This document shows, piece by piece, positions 34,546 through 44,433 of a DNA stretch of 64,000 bases. This stretch comes from Azorinus chamasolen. Lineage: Eukaryota; Mollusca; Bivalvia; Cardiida; Solecurtidae. The notes beneath the pieces were generated by a model. The model had not been told where the DNA came from and ran no database searches. It saw only the letters and a list, made by a program, of their open reading frames with translations. The position numbers were made by a program, and so were the translations under genes. Each line of letters starts with the position of its first letter. The first letter of the stretch is position 1. The stretch lies in assembly GCA_963576725.1 (NCBI GenBank), contig OY755242.1, positions 22,007,315-22,071,314 of the forward strand, written 5' to 3'.

Positions 34546-34998
34546 TTAGCGTAAAATATTTGCCTTCTTGACATACATTGAAAGCTTATTAATTAAACTG
34601 CCATTACTAGAACTAAGCAATGAGTTGAATTTTCCTATAGAGGGCCAAGAAACATTTCCTAAATACTGTCGACGTAAATTGGCGTATTTTGGACAACATA
34701 ATACAAAGTGGTATTCTGATTCAATGCAGTTCAAATTACTCATCCTGTAAAAACGATCCTCTCTTACAATACCTCTATATCTTCCTGATTCTATTTCTAG
34801 TGAATGTGACGATAACCTTAACCGAGTAAATTGAATTCTGTTAGAGTCATGTCTTATTTTATTAAGATATGGCTCGTAACAGAATTCTTTTTTAAATTTA
34901 CAATAAAATGACAGTTTTGACATATTTGTTATTGAGGCATTCCATTCTTGAATAAATTGGTCTCTTATGCGTGTTTTAATTGAAGGTAAATAAGACAC
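34546..34998 (-). pseudogene. LINE-A C-terminal domain, out of frame with the RT
   Basis: Reads SYLPSIKTRIRDQFIQEW..., then RLRLSSHSLEIESGRYRG and ESEYHFVLCCPKYANLRRQY. This is the usual C-terminal cysteine-containing tail of this LINE type (E-HF-L-C-P-Y-LR). It continues the RT protein after a frameshift near 35090-35100: the homologous bases before it (NVNGKCWAKRINSVVDHLGY) are read in another frame by the long ORF. Confidence 0.82.
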
Positions 34999-35018
34999 AT
35001 TAATGTTAAAATGGTGTC

Positions 35019-37340
35019 TTAATTCAGTGTATCCAAGATGATCAACAACTGAGTTGATTCTTTTAGCCCAACATTTACCATTAACATTATGACATTGATA
35101 GGTGAATCAGTATTCTTCATTATTTTTAACAAAAAATTAATCGCTCCTTCCTTTGCGATAATAGACAACGGAAATCGACCCAGCTCACCGTAGACAGCAT
35201 TATTTGGAGTAGATTGTTTAACACCAAGTACATATTTACAAAACTTAAGATATAATTTATCAATTTCGGTAAAAGTATATACACCCCATACTTCAGACCC
35301 GTATAATAATATAGGAGCAACTAACGAGTCAAAAAGCGATAATTTGGTTTTTAAGTCAAGTTTAACCCTGTCAAATAAAGCCACTAGGTTATAATAAGCT
35401 TTAATGGCTTGTTCTGACAGTGTTTTGACGGTTGAAGACATGTTTCCAGTATACATAAAATTTACTCCCAGATATAAAAATTGATCGACAATTTCAATAC
35501 TTTCATTGTTGACGAAAAAACTTACGTTGTGAGTTGTCTTTCTTTTTTCAAAAATACAAACTTTTGTTTTCTTAACATTAATTTTTAGGCCCCATTTTAC
35601 AGAATACCTCTGTATACTATCAATTTGAGCCTGAAGGCTCACAGGATCTGTAGTAAAAAGTACAATATCATCAGCGAACAAAATTAAATATCTAGACAAA
35701 AGATTAAGATCATTTTCGGTGAGAGAACCAAAGTCAATAGAAGTAGTTATATCATTTACAAACAGAATAAACAACAATGGTGAGAGCGGTTCCCCTTGTT
35801 TCAATCCAACTGTAACATCGAAAAATTCAGAAATATCCATACTAGGCGAAATTTTCACACATGATTTAACTACACCATAAATAGATTTGATCATACTTAT
35901 CATTTTACAACTTACTCCTGACTCCACTAACTTAATCCATAACGCATCCCTTATAACAGTATCAAAAGCTTTTTCATAATCTATAAATACACACCACAGA
36001 CGTTTATTATTTGACAAAATCTTTTGTATAAATGTATGCAACATAAAAATAGCACCAGCAGTTGACCGGTTATCCCGAAAACCAAATTGAGAATCACTGA
36101 AAATATTACTTTCACACCATTTGTTAATGCGATTTCTCAAGATAAGTGAGAAAATTTTAGCTAAAATGTTTACAAGAGTTATACCCCTGTAATTCGATGG
36201 GTTATCGACATCACCCTTTTTATGAACAGGGACTATAATACCCTTAGCCAAAGCATCTGGATAAACTCCACTGTCAAAAATGTAATTAAAAATAGAACAT
36301 AAATATGGACTGATAAAATAGTTTGTATCAATGAAAAGATCGGCAACATTACCATCAAAATCAGCACTTTTATTACGTTTTAACATTGAAATTGTTTTCT
36401 TGATTTTATCGTTTCTAAATGGACTATCAAGTTGTGTAATATTTAATTGTTCATCTCGAGAGACATGCACGTGTTCGCTCGTGTCAAACTGACAATGTGG
36501 TGTATTCGAGATGTCCCGAAAATGGCAGGTAAAGGCATTTGCACTTATATCATGATTTTGAGTTGTTTTACTCTTAGATTTATTAATATACTTCCAGAAT
36601 TTTCTAGGTGCAGATTTACTTAGTAATGCTAAATTATCCCTTTCTTTAGAATAAAACTCAGACTTTGCAAGCCTTTTTACCTTACAAAAACGTGATCTAC
36701 TAGAGAGAAACTCAAGTTTACAGGCTTCGTTTTTATGTTTGCTAAAGTATCGTTTAGCCGATAAAAAAGCATGCTTCGCCTGTCGACAGTCTTCCTTGAA
36801 CCAAGGGACCCGTTTAACTTTTTTTGGTTTATTCGCTGAAAATGACTTTCCAAAGTTTTCAAAAGAAATTCTGTGTACAACATTAGAGAATGAATTAATA
36901 CACTCGTTTATGTCACTTGTTCCAGATAACAATTGATTTGTAATATCATCGAACACATTCATGTTACTGTGAAAGGAGTTTAAGAATGATTCCGAGTTAG
37001 ACGAATCCCATACAATTTTGTCGACTGAGTCATGTTTAAGATTATTATGTAAAGTTAGACTGTATGACAATGCAAAATACAATGGACAGTGATCTGAACA
37101 TTCCGTTATGTCAAGCACTGACATGGATGTTATATGTTTAAAGTTATTATAACTAGTAATTAGATAATCCACTGTACTTTGCGTTGTCCTATTTCTGCAT
37201 ACAGAATGAAAAGTGCATAGACCGGGTTCAAGTCGCCCGCTCGCTATGAATATATCATTTTCTTTACAAAGAGTCAACAGTTTAGTGCCATAACTATTCA
37301 ATGTAGTATCACAATTGGCACGCACGGGTAAATCGACCAA
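35019..37340 (-). CDS. LINE-A endonuclease end and reverse transcriptase
   Basis: A 773-codon frame. The N-terminus is the C-terminal part of an APE-type endonuclease, ending with the catalytic SDH block (ITECSDHCPLYFA). It is followed by a basic linker (KPKKVKRVPWFKEDCRQAKH) and a full reverse transcriptase: SNYRGITLVNILAKIFS, FGFRDNRSTAGAIFMLH, FIDYEKAFDTV, GLKQGEPLSPLLFILFVNDI and the catalytic FADD (LILFADDIVLF). The tail has KYVLGVKQSTPNNAVYGELG. The frame does not begin at a native start: the protein continues upstream across the inserted DNA transposon (HYI + DTLPTP). The RT frame is long and clean, so the insertion is fairly young. The clade is not assigned. Confidence 0.93.
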   Translation of the reverse strand: MVDLPVRANCDTTLNSYGTKLLTLCKENDIFIASGRLEPGLCTFHSVCRNRTTQSTVDYLITSYNNFKHITSMSVLDITECSDHCPLYFALSYSLTLHNNLKHDSVDKIVWDSSNSESFLNSFHSNMNVFDDITNQLLSGTSDINECINSFSNVVHRISFENFGKSFSANKPKKVKRVPWFKEDCRQAKHAFLSAKRYFSKHKNEACKLEFLSSRSRFCKVKRLAKSEFYSKERDNLALLSKSAPRKFWKYINKSKSKTTQNHDISANAFTCHFRDISNTPHCQFDTSEHVHVSRDEQLNITQLDSPFRNDKIKKTISMLKRNKSADFDGNVADLFIDTNYFISPYLCSIFNYIFDSGVYPDALAKGIIVPVHKKGDVDNPSNYRGITLVNILAKIFSLILRNRINKWCESNIFSDSQFGFRDNRSTAGAIFMLHTFIQKILSNNKRLWCVFIDYEKAFDTVIRDALWIKLVESGVSCKMISMIKSIYGVVKSCVKISPSMDISEFFDVTVGLKQGEPLSPLLFILFVNDITTSIDFGSLTENDLNLLSRYLILFADDIVLFTTDPVSLQAQIDSIQRYSVKWGLKINVKKTKVCIFEKRKTTHNVSFFVNNESIEIVDQFLYLGVNFMYTGNMSSTVKTLSEQAIKAYYNLVALFDRVKLDLKTKLSLFDSLVAPILLYGSEVWGVYTFTEIDKLYLKFCKYVLGVKQSTPNNAVYGELGRFPLSIIAKEGAINFLLKIMKNTDSPINVIMLMVNVGLKESTQLLIILDTLN

Positions 37341-37499
37341 GCGCGGTGTAGGAAGTGTATCAATTGAGATTTGTCATTTATGCCAATGCCGATACAGATG
37401 TCGACTGAGGTAAATATTTGGGGATGTTCTCAAAACATTTTTGTTTAATACCTATGTGTGGTCACCCTATGTGTATGACGGTCAGAGTATACCAACACA

Positions 37500-38545
37500 T
37501 TACAGTAAAACATTTATTTGTTTTCGTCTACAAACGAGGGCTGCGCATATATAAACAACATCTGCCATAATATGTCTGGGATGGCGCCATAAAGTACCAA
37601 TAACTTTGTAAGATTTTAATTCTGCTAACGAATTCTCTACTCGCACACGGTATTTGCTTATGTAGCAATTAAGTTTTTTTTGCATTTTCTTCTTGCTCTT
37701 GGTTCCTTTCTGGCCAACTGTGCATTGGTGTAGAGTGTCATAATTGGATCGCGATTAGGATAAATCTTATCTCCTAAGAGAACACAATCTTCTGGAAAGG
37801 GGAGATCAATGCCGATGCGTTGCATTAAATTATATTGTTGTGCGTCATTTAAGTGACCGACAAACCCACTTTCAACATAGCAAATGACACCGTTAACATC
37901 AACAATTATCTGTGTATGAATAGCATGGTATCTCCTATGTCCAGAATAGAATTGTTGCTCAGGTTCTGACATTGGCTTATAAATTTCATGCGAGGTACCA
38001 TCAATTGCACCAACTGCGTCATTAACCTTTTCCCAAGACCCTCTCATTTGTCTCCAATCGTCCACAGTTGGCCACCTGATATAGACGCCCAGTTTCTCCC
38101 TAAACACGGGTAACAGCCGCCTTATTTCATACTTAACGGTGGACGTACTCACATTGAAAATGTTTCCTAGCATGTGATAGGTTGGGTATGATCTTAACCA
38201 CATGACGAACAGCAATATTCTGTTACGCAGTGACAATTTGTGCGTCCTCTCTACCTGAATATGAAGATATAATTTCAGGCTTAACAAAGTTTCTGGTGTT
38301 TCAGACGATATTTGATAGAAATTGTATCTATTGTCTGCTAATATGGTAAACACATCCCTGCCTTCATAACTGTTCACATCATCTCCGAATAGCCGAAACT
38401 GTAAATGATTGTCTGGAGTATTTGGTATGGTCTGCATTGTTGTAACTAACGACATGATATGTTCCAGCCAGTCCTTGTCGTGAGCTGGTGATGCAATCAG
38501 CTGTGGTAAAAGTGCTTTAAGCACACGCTTCCGGTGACGATCCAT
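37500..38545 (-). pseudogene. PIF/Harbinger (HARBI1-like) transposase, frameshifted at an A-run
   Basis: The first 295 codons (37658-38545) contain an N-terminal helix-turn-helix-like region (LSLRNRILLFVMWLRSYPTY, FNVSTSTVKYEIRRLLPVF). The nuclease has first Asp in AIDGT (D182) and second Asp in LLGDKIYP (D259). The acidic third residue (VRVENSLAELK) lies in another frame at 37500-37685, joined at an A-run at ~37677-37684. With one base of slippage the DDE triad would be complete, with ~44 residues between D and E. Neighbouring signatures include FYSGHRRYHAIHTQIIVDVNG and GFVGHLNDAQQYN. Its normal job is cutting and joining at TIRs in the nucleus. It is disabled by a single indel, unless that is a sequencing error in the homopolymer. 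Confidence 0.88.
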
Positions 38546-38577
38546 GGTCTGAAATACGTATTACTATTTATATTTTG

Positions 38578-38622
38578 GTTTACGGATAATAATAATAATA
38601 ATAATAACTATTATTATTATTA
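38578..38622. repeat. (ATA)n/(TAT)n palindromic microsatellite
   Basis: AATAATAATAATAATAATAA followed by CTATTATTATTATTATTATA forms a self-complementary microsatellite in the spacer between the divergent Harbinger genes. Confidence 0.85.
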
Positions 38623-39224
38623 TAGTCGTTGTTGTTTTCTGTCCCGATTGCGATATCTAGATGATATCTACGGATTTAGTTTCGTTTTTGGCTCGTGCCT
38701 ACACTTTTACATCTACGACAGTGAATGATAAATCAACTTGGTACTCGCTGACCACAAAAACACAACCAAACAACATACACCATGAATCAAGGTAAGACAG
38801 AATGCATGCATGAATTAAACGGTGACCCATTGTATTAATTATTGACTAGTGTAACCTTACTCTGTAGAAGCTTATACTCACGTGTTTTCATATATTAACT
38901 AAAGTGACAGTATATTTTGAAATGAAAATCCTTAAAACATGTACACACCAATAGACTTTTATACGACGACCGTGCACGCAATTATCGTGCGCATTATAAA
39001 GCTTTATAATGCTGTACCATACTGAGTAAGGCCATTGAACATTTTATTGGTTTCAGGTACACTTCTTCAAAGAAGGAAAAGGAAGAGGCATTATTAATGC
39101 TAAGGTCATATCGACAGCACCCAACTTGTTGGAAGGATGTGATCAATGAATGGAAAAGTAGTAAAGTCAAGCAGGCAAAGCCACATGCAAGACGCAACCA
39201 CCACCAAAACACCGATAGACAGCA

Positions 39225-39985
39225 TGACACACACACACACACAACCACACACCCAAACGCACACGCACACACACGAAATGAATACAGAAAACACCAAAAG
39301 ACACACAAGAACCAGGGACAAACGTTCCACAACATGAACAAACCACAAGCACAAAGACGCAATGCAAACAAAAGGAAGGGTGACAAAGAGAGTACCGCCT
39401 TGGCACGGTCAGCAGCAAAAACACCACTGGGGGTTTAAACCGGTTTACGGACGTCCTAACCTCACACTTCTCTCAAAGTCACCCTAGCTTTACAAATATT
39501 GTAAATAAAGGTATCCCCGCTGGACTTACCCACAACATAGACGACGGTGAACACAGGACAACATGTAAAACATAGCATAATAACTGTGACAATCCGTCAA
39601 ATATGTACTCAATGACTTTGCTGAAGTCAGAGCACCTGCAGGTAAGCCGTTAAGGGCACGACAGGGAAAAAATAATACATGAGTCTGGTAAGCTCCTCCT
39701 GTATCCAAGTTTAAGAGTATACCATCATAGAGTACTACCCTCGGCCTGTCATCGCGCAAGCAAAGAGGGAAGCGTAGCTACCGACTGTAAAAGGGTCGAT
39801 AACCAAACATGCAGTGTGTTGCAATATAATAGGATCATAACCTTTCTTTTTAAAATTTTTAATGCGTTTTATAAACAAATCATGAAAATGGATATGACCC
39901 CGAATTTTCCTAAGTTTGTAGATAACATCCCCATAAAATTCTGGTTGAGAAATGCCTTGTCGCAGTAACGTCCGTAGATTGCAGT
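39225..39985 (-). repeat. Dispersed repeat family A, copy 3, with (CA)n expansion
   Basis: Matches the 27262-27955 copy in the same orientation, including the CACTGGGGG...AACCGGTTTA hinge and the CTCAATGA...GTACTA block. ACACAC-rich DNA at 39228-39275 is a local microsatellite. It lies inside the Harbinger element, between coding pieces of the second protein. Confidence 0.8.
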
Positions 39986-40253
39986 CAAACTGAATTTGGA
40001 TCGCCTCCCGGAACCCGCCAGTGAGCTTAACAGAACAGCTAACAACAAAAGGCTACAAGACAGACTATCTTCCAAATTTGGAAAGTTGATCGGCACGAGA
40101 CTGGACCAGATACAAGATCTTGATATCAGGTAAAATATGAGACATCACAACCACCATTCCATCCGTCACAAAATCCAGGATTAGCACAGGCGCGCGTGCG
40201 TGCGTATGTGTATGTTATCTAATATATAGTTTGTTAATTCTAGGGTATTTACT

Positions 40254-40490
40254 TTAACCCTTACCTCCATAGATACTCATTCTAACGCAATTAATTTATA
40301 CCTCAACTCAAGCAAATATATCAATTTTATAGTCATGAATATACACCATAAAAATATTTCAAAGATCTAAGCAGACGGTAGCTTAAAGCAGGCTGAAACT
40401 CCTTTAGGAGTATTCTGCTTTACTTTCATTCTTCTTAAAGCAATCATCTGTCTTCAATACTGAAAAACAATCTATGGAGTAAAGGGTTAA
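40254..40490. mobile_element. TTAACCC MITE carrying hairpin core v
   Basis: TTAACCCTTACCTCCATAGA at the left and TCTATGGAGTAAAGGGTTAA at the right. The interior hairpin (GACGGTAGCTTAAAGCAGG, apex ACTCCTTTAGGAGT) is the core otherwise seen in the CAGTAAAACC/TA family. It lies in an intron of the Harbinger second gene. Confidence 0.83.
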
Positions 40491-40532
40491 GCTGTAAGAT
40501 ATGTAACTGCTGCTTTATTCGTGCCTTTTTTC

Positions 40533-40558
40533 AGGGGGGGGGGGGGGGCTTGGGGGAC
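40533..40558. repeat. Poly-G tract
   Basis: A run of ~15 G followed by CTTGGGGG. The same composition appears as poly-C at 32374-32402. Confidence 0.9.
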
Positions 40559-40904
40559 TTTCAGTGACACCCACAACGGCATAGCAAGGCCCGACGGTGC
40601 AATCGGTAAAGGCGTCAGGTTATAAATCCGAATGTCGTAGGCTACATAATTATGATTTCTGCGATTTTTCGAAATAGTTTCCTCTGATAAACATATATTT
40701 AAGAAAGTTACCAGTTGAGTTCAGAGCCTTCACCTCAAATCCTTGTTCAGCCTGGAACAGATGGGTTAGGTACAATGATCGCCGTTAACATGGCTAAAGC
40801 TGTGGAAATAGACATTCCATTTAAAGCTCGATATTTTCTATTTCAGAAATGCAGTGGAACTGGTCCTACAAAATGAAAGACGTTTGGTCCAGCCAGCTCA
40901 AGCC

Positions 40905-41165
40905 CATGTACCCGTTGCCCCTGCACCTGTTGTCCCAGGACCCGCTGTTCCTGCACCTGCAGCTCCTGGGCCCGCTGTCCCTGTATTTGCTGCTCCTGGA
41001 CCCGCTGTCCCTGTACCTGCAGCCCCTGGACCCGCTGTTCCTGTACGTGCTGCTCCTGGACCCACTGTCCCTGTACATGCAGCTCCTGGTCCCGCTGTCC
41101 CTTTGCCTGCTGTCCCTGTACCTGCTGCTCCTGGACCCGCCATTCCTGTGCCTGCTGCTCAAGTA
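40905..41165. repeat. 30-bp coding minisatellite
   Basis: About eight units of CCTGGACCCGCTGTCCCTGT+ACCTGCTGCT. It stays open in three frames, and in the Harbinger protein frame it encodes PGPAVPVPAA. Confidence 0.88.
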
Positions 41166-41602
41166 CCCCCTGGTCCTATAAACCGAAGGGATGCAGCAGC
41201 GGCTGCTTTGTCAGACCAAGAAGAGGACGACAATGCTATAGCACAAAGACGTCCAAAACGACGTTAAATTGATCTGATGAAAGAAAATCATCAAATGTAC
41301 AATGATTTCATGAAGAAAAAACTACCCAAAATTCTGCGAGAGCTAGGAGTTTCTAGTGATTCAGATTGAGTTGAAAGATTGCAATAATGATTAAAATTCT
41401 CGAATAGTAGCTTACTAGTTTTGCTTTTATACTCACCATATGAAACATATATGTGAACCTGAACCTAAAATTGCATTTGATATGGCCTTAACTGTCAAAA
41501 GTATCAATAGGGTTGCAGAAAGTTTGAGAAAGTCCCTCATTTTCAGTGAATAATTGTCGTTATAAGTATCGGATTCGGCATCGGTATAGTTGACAAATCT
41601 CA

Positions 41603-42225
41603 AATATAATGGTCAAGATTAATGTCCGGGATAAAGTCATTGTGTTCACCAGTGCGTGCATTTAGATCATCCGTCAAATACACAAGGCCAAGGTCACTGA
41701 AACGGCGTAAATCTTTACTCAGTTCATCAAAAAAATCGAACTCAAAAAGTGTGGAATTAGCATTCGAATATACTTTGGAATTTTCGGAAGGAATATAACA
41801 CACAGAGAAATATATATCTTCTTCTGCACCTGTAATTTGTTTTTGCAATTTAAACCAGACTATACCATTTGCGTTTACAGATATAAGCTCAAATGCTTTG
41901 CTATACTTCTCACGAATGTAAACAATAACACCGCCGCTGTCACGCTTAGCCCTGCGGTTGAATTTAGGACGAGAACAAATATAGTGACCATACCCATCAA
42001 TTTTTACATTAGCATTTTTAGGACTCCAAGTTTCAGTGCATTATAAAATATCAAAATCATTAATGAAATTTAAAAAAGTCACAATCATCAAGTTTGGATT
42101 TAATACACGGTACAATCCACAGTAGAAATGTTAGCTGTTTCGAAGGGGACCCCTAGAGGTTTTCAATACTGGCGACGGTATCTGCTGTAAATTCTTGGCC
42201 ATTGATGAAAAGTTTGTCATATGAA
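41603..42225 (-). mobile_element. LINE-A, middle segment (ORF1 end and endonuclease N-terminal half)
   Basis: From the right end leftwards (minus strand): DKLFINGQEFTADTVASIEN, the end of ORF1. After a short spacer come LNFINDFDIL, CTETWSPKNANVKIDGYGHY, RRAKRDSGGVIVYIREKYSK and DIYFSVCYIPSENSKVYSNA, ending in DDLNARTGEHNDFIPDINLD. TETW, RSGG-like and DxNART blocks are APE-type endonuclease motifs; GDxN is DDLN here. A stop between FDIL and CTETW and a one-base shift upstream disable it. It joins at 41603 to HYI and continues across the DNA transposon to 37364. Confidence 0.85.
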
Positions 42226-42479
42226 ATAAACTGGGTTTTCGGGGAATATCAACTCAAGTGGATAGAGCAACTCAATACGAAGAATCAAAGTTCTATATAT
42301 CTATACATTCTGCAGCACCCCTCACGGAGATTATGTGCAGCTGCGCGCGTCTGTGCTAAAATTAGTGAAGAATAATAAAGCATGATAGAAGAGAAAGTGA
42401 CGACAGAGAAGATATACAGTGAGATAGTGTTATAGAGGTTTCAGTGAAATTAAAAACAGAATAAAAACAATGTTGTGAT

Positions 42480-42806
42480 TCATGGCATTTTGTGCTCCAG
42501 GGTCTGGACTGCTGTCTTGAACATTTGCAGTTCAGGCAGCATGATCACACTCTGTGGCAACCTGTTCCACTGGAGAACTGCTAGTGGAAAGAAAGAGTAC
42601 TTGTAGCAGTTCACTCTGGTATGGATCTGACAGAAGGCGAGAGGATGGCTATGCCGGGTCATTCTGTTTGGGGTTTGGAAGTACTGAGGGATTTCAAGAG
42701 TTACTAGTCCATAGTGAATTTTATACAGCAGAGTCAGTCTGGCATCTGCCCTCCTCTGTTCTAAGGATCTCCACCCCAGGGTATTCAACATGGTGGTGAT
42801 ACTCAT
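42480..42806 (-). pseudogene. LINE-B C-terminal segment
   Basis: LGWRSLEQRRADARLTLLYK...HSHPLAFCQIHTRVNCYKYS followed by FFPLAVLQWNRLPQSV. This is the standard C-terminus of jockey/CR1-like LINEs (L-RR-R-L-YK, R-Y--SFFP---WN-LP). The native start lies upstream in another frame. Confidence 0.87.
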
Positions 42807-43072
42807 ATTGCGAGTACCTACCCAGGGTCCAACGGGCCGCTCGTCTTTGGCATGCCTCTATTTTGAAGATGTTGGCCAGGGTATGCGGGCTCCATGCAGG
42901 TGAGGCATATTCCAGCTGGGGCCTAACGAGTTTTATAGGCTAATTCCCGTACTGACTTACTTTTTGTTCTAATATTTCTCTTTATGAATCCCAGAGATCT
43001 GGACGCTGTCGATGTAATGGACTGGATGTGGCGGCTCCATCTAAGATCATTTGAGAGGATCACCCCCAGATA

Positions 43073-43408
43073 CTAGGCGTCATCGACAGCATCCAAAGTC
43101 TGGCCGTGCAGGGAGTAAGACGTTTTAGTGATGCGCTTAGCTCTGGAGATATGAAGAACATGGCATTTACTAGGGTTAAATGACATGTCCCATTTATCTT
43201 CCCAGAGTTGTAATTTCTCGAGATCGAGTTGTAATTTCTCGAGATCGGATTGTAGAGTAGAGCCATCTTGGTCATTTCTGATAGTCAGGTAGATTGCAGT
43301 GTCATCGGCAAAGAGCCTAATTTGAGAAGTGATGTTGTCAGGAAGGTCATTAATATATAGAAGGAATAAGAGAGGACCAAGTACAGAGCCTTGGGGTACC
43401 CCTCTCAC
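43073..43408 (-). pseudogene. LINE-B reverse transcriptase catalytic block
   Basis: [34 protein letters not shown] (catalytic FADD), then [20 protein letters not shown]. This is the RT palm to thumb. A 21-bp in-frame tandem duplication (LEKLQLD repeated) sits at ~43205-43245. Confidence 0.9.
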
Positions 43409-43584
43409 CCCCTACTACTACCTTCTGCGATCTACCTAGCAGAAAGTCCCTGATCCAATTCAAAGATTTGCCATGGACTCCATGGACTTGAAGTTTAGTA
43501 AGGAGTTTAAGATGGTTTACCACATCAAAGGCTTTAGAGAAGTCGAGAAGGATAAGATATGTCTGTTTGCCCTGTGAGAGGTTC

Positions 43585-43893
43585 CTAGTGAGGCCCTAGT
43601 TGGGTCTCACAGGAACGTCTCTCTCTGAAACCGTGTTGGAGATCATAAAGAATACTGTGATTTTCTAGATGTCGAGAGAGGTTTGAAGCTATTATATGTT
43701 CCATCTGTTTGCAGAGAATACAGGTGAGAGAGATAGGACGGTGGTTTGAGGGATCACTTTGTTCGCCTTTTTTGAAGACAGGGGCAACCATTGCTTTGGA
43801 CCAGTCAGCTGGGATGGATCCTGTATCAAGAGATCGCTGGAAGATGGTCTGGATTATCGGGGCCAGTTCTTTGCTCATTTCCTTCAAGATCAC
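43585..43893 (-). pseudogene. LINE-B reverse transcriptase N-terminal block
   Basis: SLDTGSIPADWSKAMVAPVF, KKGEQSDPSNHRPISLTCIL, then LYDLQHGFRERRSCETQL. These are RT fingers motifs (NYRPISL, QHGFR). The segment from here to 43408 (KAFD region) is out of frame. Confidence 0.9.
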
Positions 43894-44433
43894 AGGCTTT
43901 ATAGAGTCTGGACCGATTTAGTTTCTGAAGCAGTTTTTCAACACCGGCCAGTGATATGTGTATGTCAGGCATTTGTGGAAAAAATGAACCTTCAGGAGTT
44001 GGAAGTACAGGGTAAAGATCAGTTACGTCAAAGGGTGAGACTTGGGAGAATACAGACTGAAATTGTTTGTTAAGAGCGTTTGCTTTGTCACGAGTGTGTG
44101 TGTATTCTATACCATTCTTTTTGAGTGGTGGAACGCCTTGTGAGTCTTGCCTAGGACTTTTAAGAAGCCGAAATAAGTTTTTCCTTGAAAAGTTCTGTTC
44201 ATTTGAGTCAGGGTCTGAATTTATGCCAAGAATCTTTCAGTTTCTGTTTTACAGTGTTTCTGGCTTTGATGAAGTTCTGTCGGTATGTGTGATTTCCTGA
44301 TTTTTTCTGTTTGTGAAAGAGTCTATCTCTGCGTCTAATAAGTCTTTTAATGGGCTGTGTGATCCAGGGCAGGTCTTTTTTTGAGCCGGTCTATTTGGAG
44401 GGGACAAAGACTGAGATACCGTGTTCTAAGTGT

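Larger units (their letters stand above)
34412..37364 (-). mobile_element. LINE-A, 3' segment (reverse transcriptase and C-terminus)
   Basis: The 3' two-thirds of a minus-strand non-LTR retrotransposon. Its endonuclease is cut at 37364 by the DNA transposon at 37365-41602 and resumes at 41603 in the same frame. The 3' UTR ends near GCTAATAAAGCTGAACTGAA (minus strand), with no poly-A. Confidence 0.88.
39053..41369 (+). pseudogene. Second Harbinger protein (Myb/SANT-like), disrupted
   Basis: Coding pieces: ~39053-39190 (YTSSKKEKEEALLMLRSYRQ, SANT/Myb-like), ~40000-40129 (LDRLPEPASELNRTANNKRL...DLDI) with donor CAG/GTAAAA, and 40847-41267 after acceptor TTTCAG (NAVELVLQNERRLVQPAQ...). The last piece carries a ten-residue repeat (PGPAVPVPAA) from a 30-bp minisatellite and a basic end (INRRDAAAAALSDQEEDDN, RRPKRR). 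A TAA at 41265-41267 is followed in the same frame by LMKENHQMYNDFMKKKLPK... to a TGA at 41369, so that TAA looks like a nonsense change. The family-A copy inserted after ~39220 separates the first pieces. Confidence 0.65.
37365..41602. mobile_element. 4.24-kb PIF/Harbinger-like DNA transposon
   Basis: The ends are TGAGATTTGTC (left) and GACAAATCTCA (right), and the similarity continues inward for ~28 bp (TATGCCAATGCCGA versus TATACCGATGCCGA). It is flanked by AAT at 37362-37364 and 41603-41605; removing the element and one AAT rejoins the LINE-A endonuclease frame exactly. It encodes a DDE_Tnp_4-type transposase on the minus strand (37500-38545) and a second basic protein on the plus strand (39050-41369), the usual two-gene Harbinger layout. 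It has itself received a family-A repeat and a TTAACCC MITE. A 3-bp duplication fits PIF/Harbinger. Confidence 0.9.
42293..44433 (-). mobile_element. LINE-B, 5'-truncated, inserted in the LTR
   Basis: A non-LTR retrotransposon starting just after its endonuclease (PWITQPIKRLIRRRDRLFHK) and running to its 3' end. It interrupts the LTR between ...GAATCAAAGTT and GTTTTCGATG; the shared GTT may be a short target duplication. Several frame breaks make it inactive. Confidence 0.87.

Noticed and set aside
39097..39438. A 113-codon His/Thr-rich frame
   Set aside because: It begins in the Harbinger second gene but mostly runs through the (CA)n tract of a family-A repeat.
40578..40645. A second tRNA-like sequence (GACGGTGCAATCGGTAAAGG)
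   Set aside because: Only weak A/B-box similarity, with the B box interrupted (GGTTATAAATCC). No cloverleaf was found.
37365..41602. The 37.4-41.6 kb interval as a host HARBI1 gene
   Set aside because: It has TIRs and a target duplication, and interrupts a LINE frame exactly, so it is a transposon copy.
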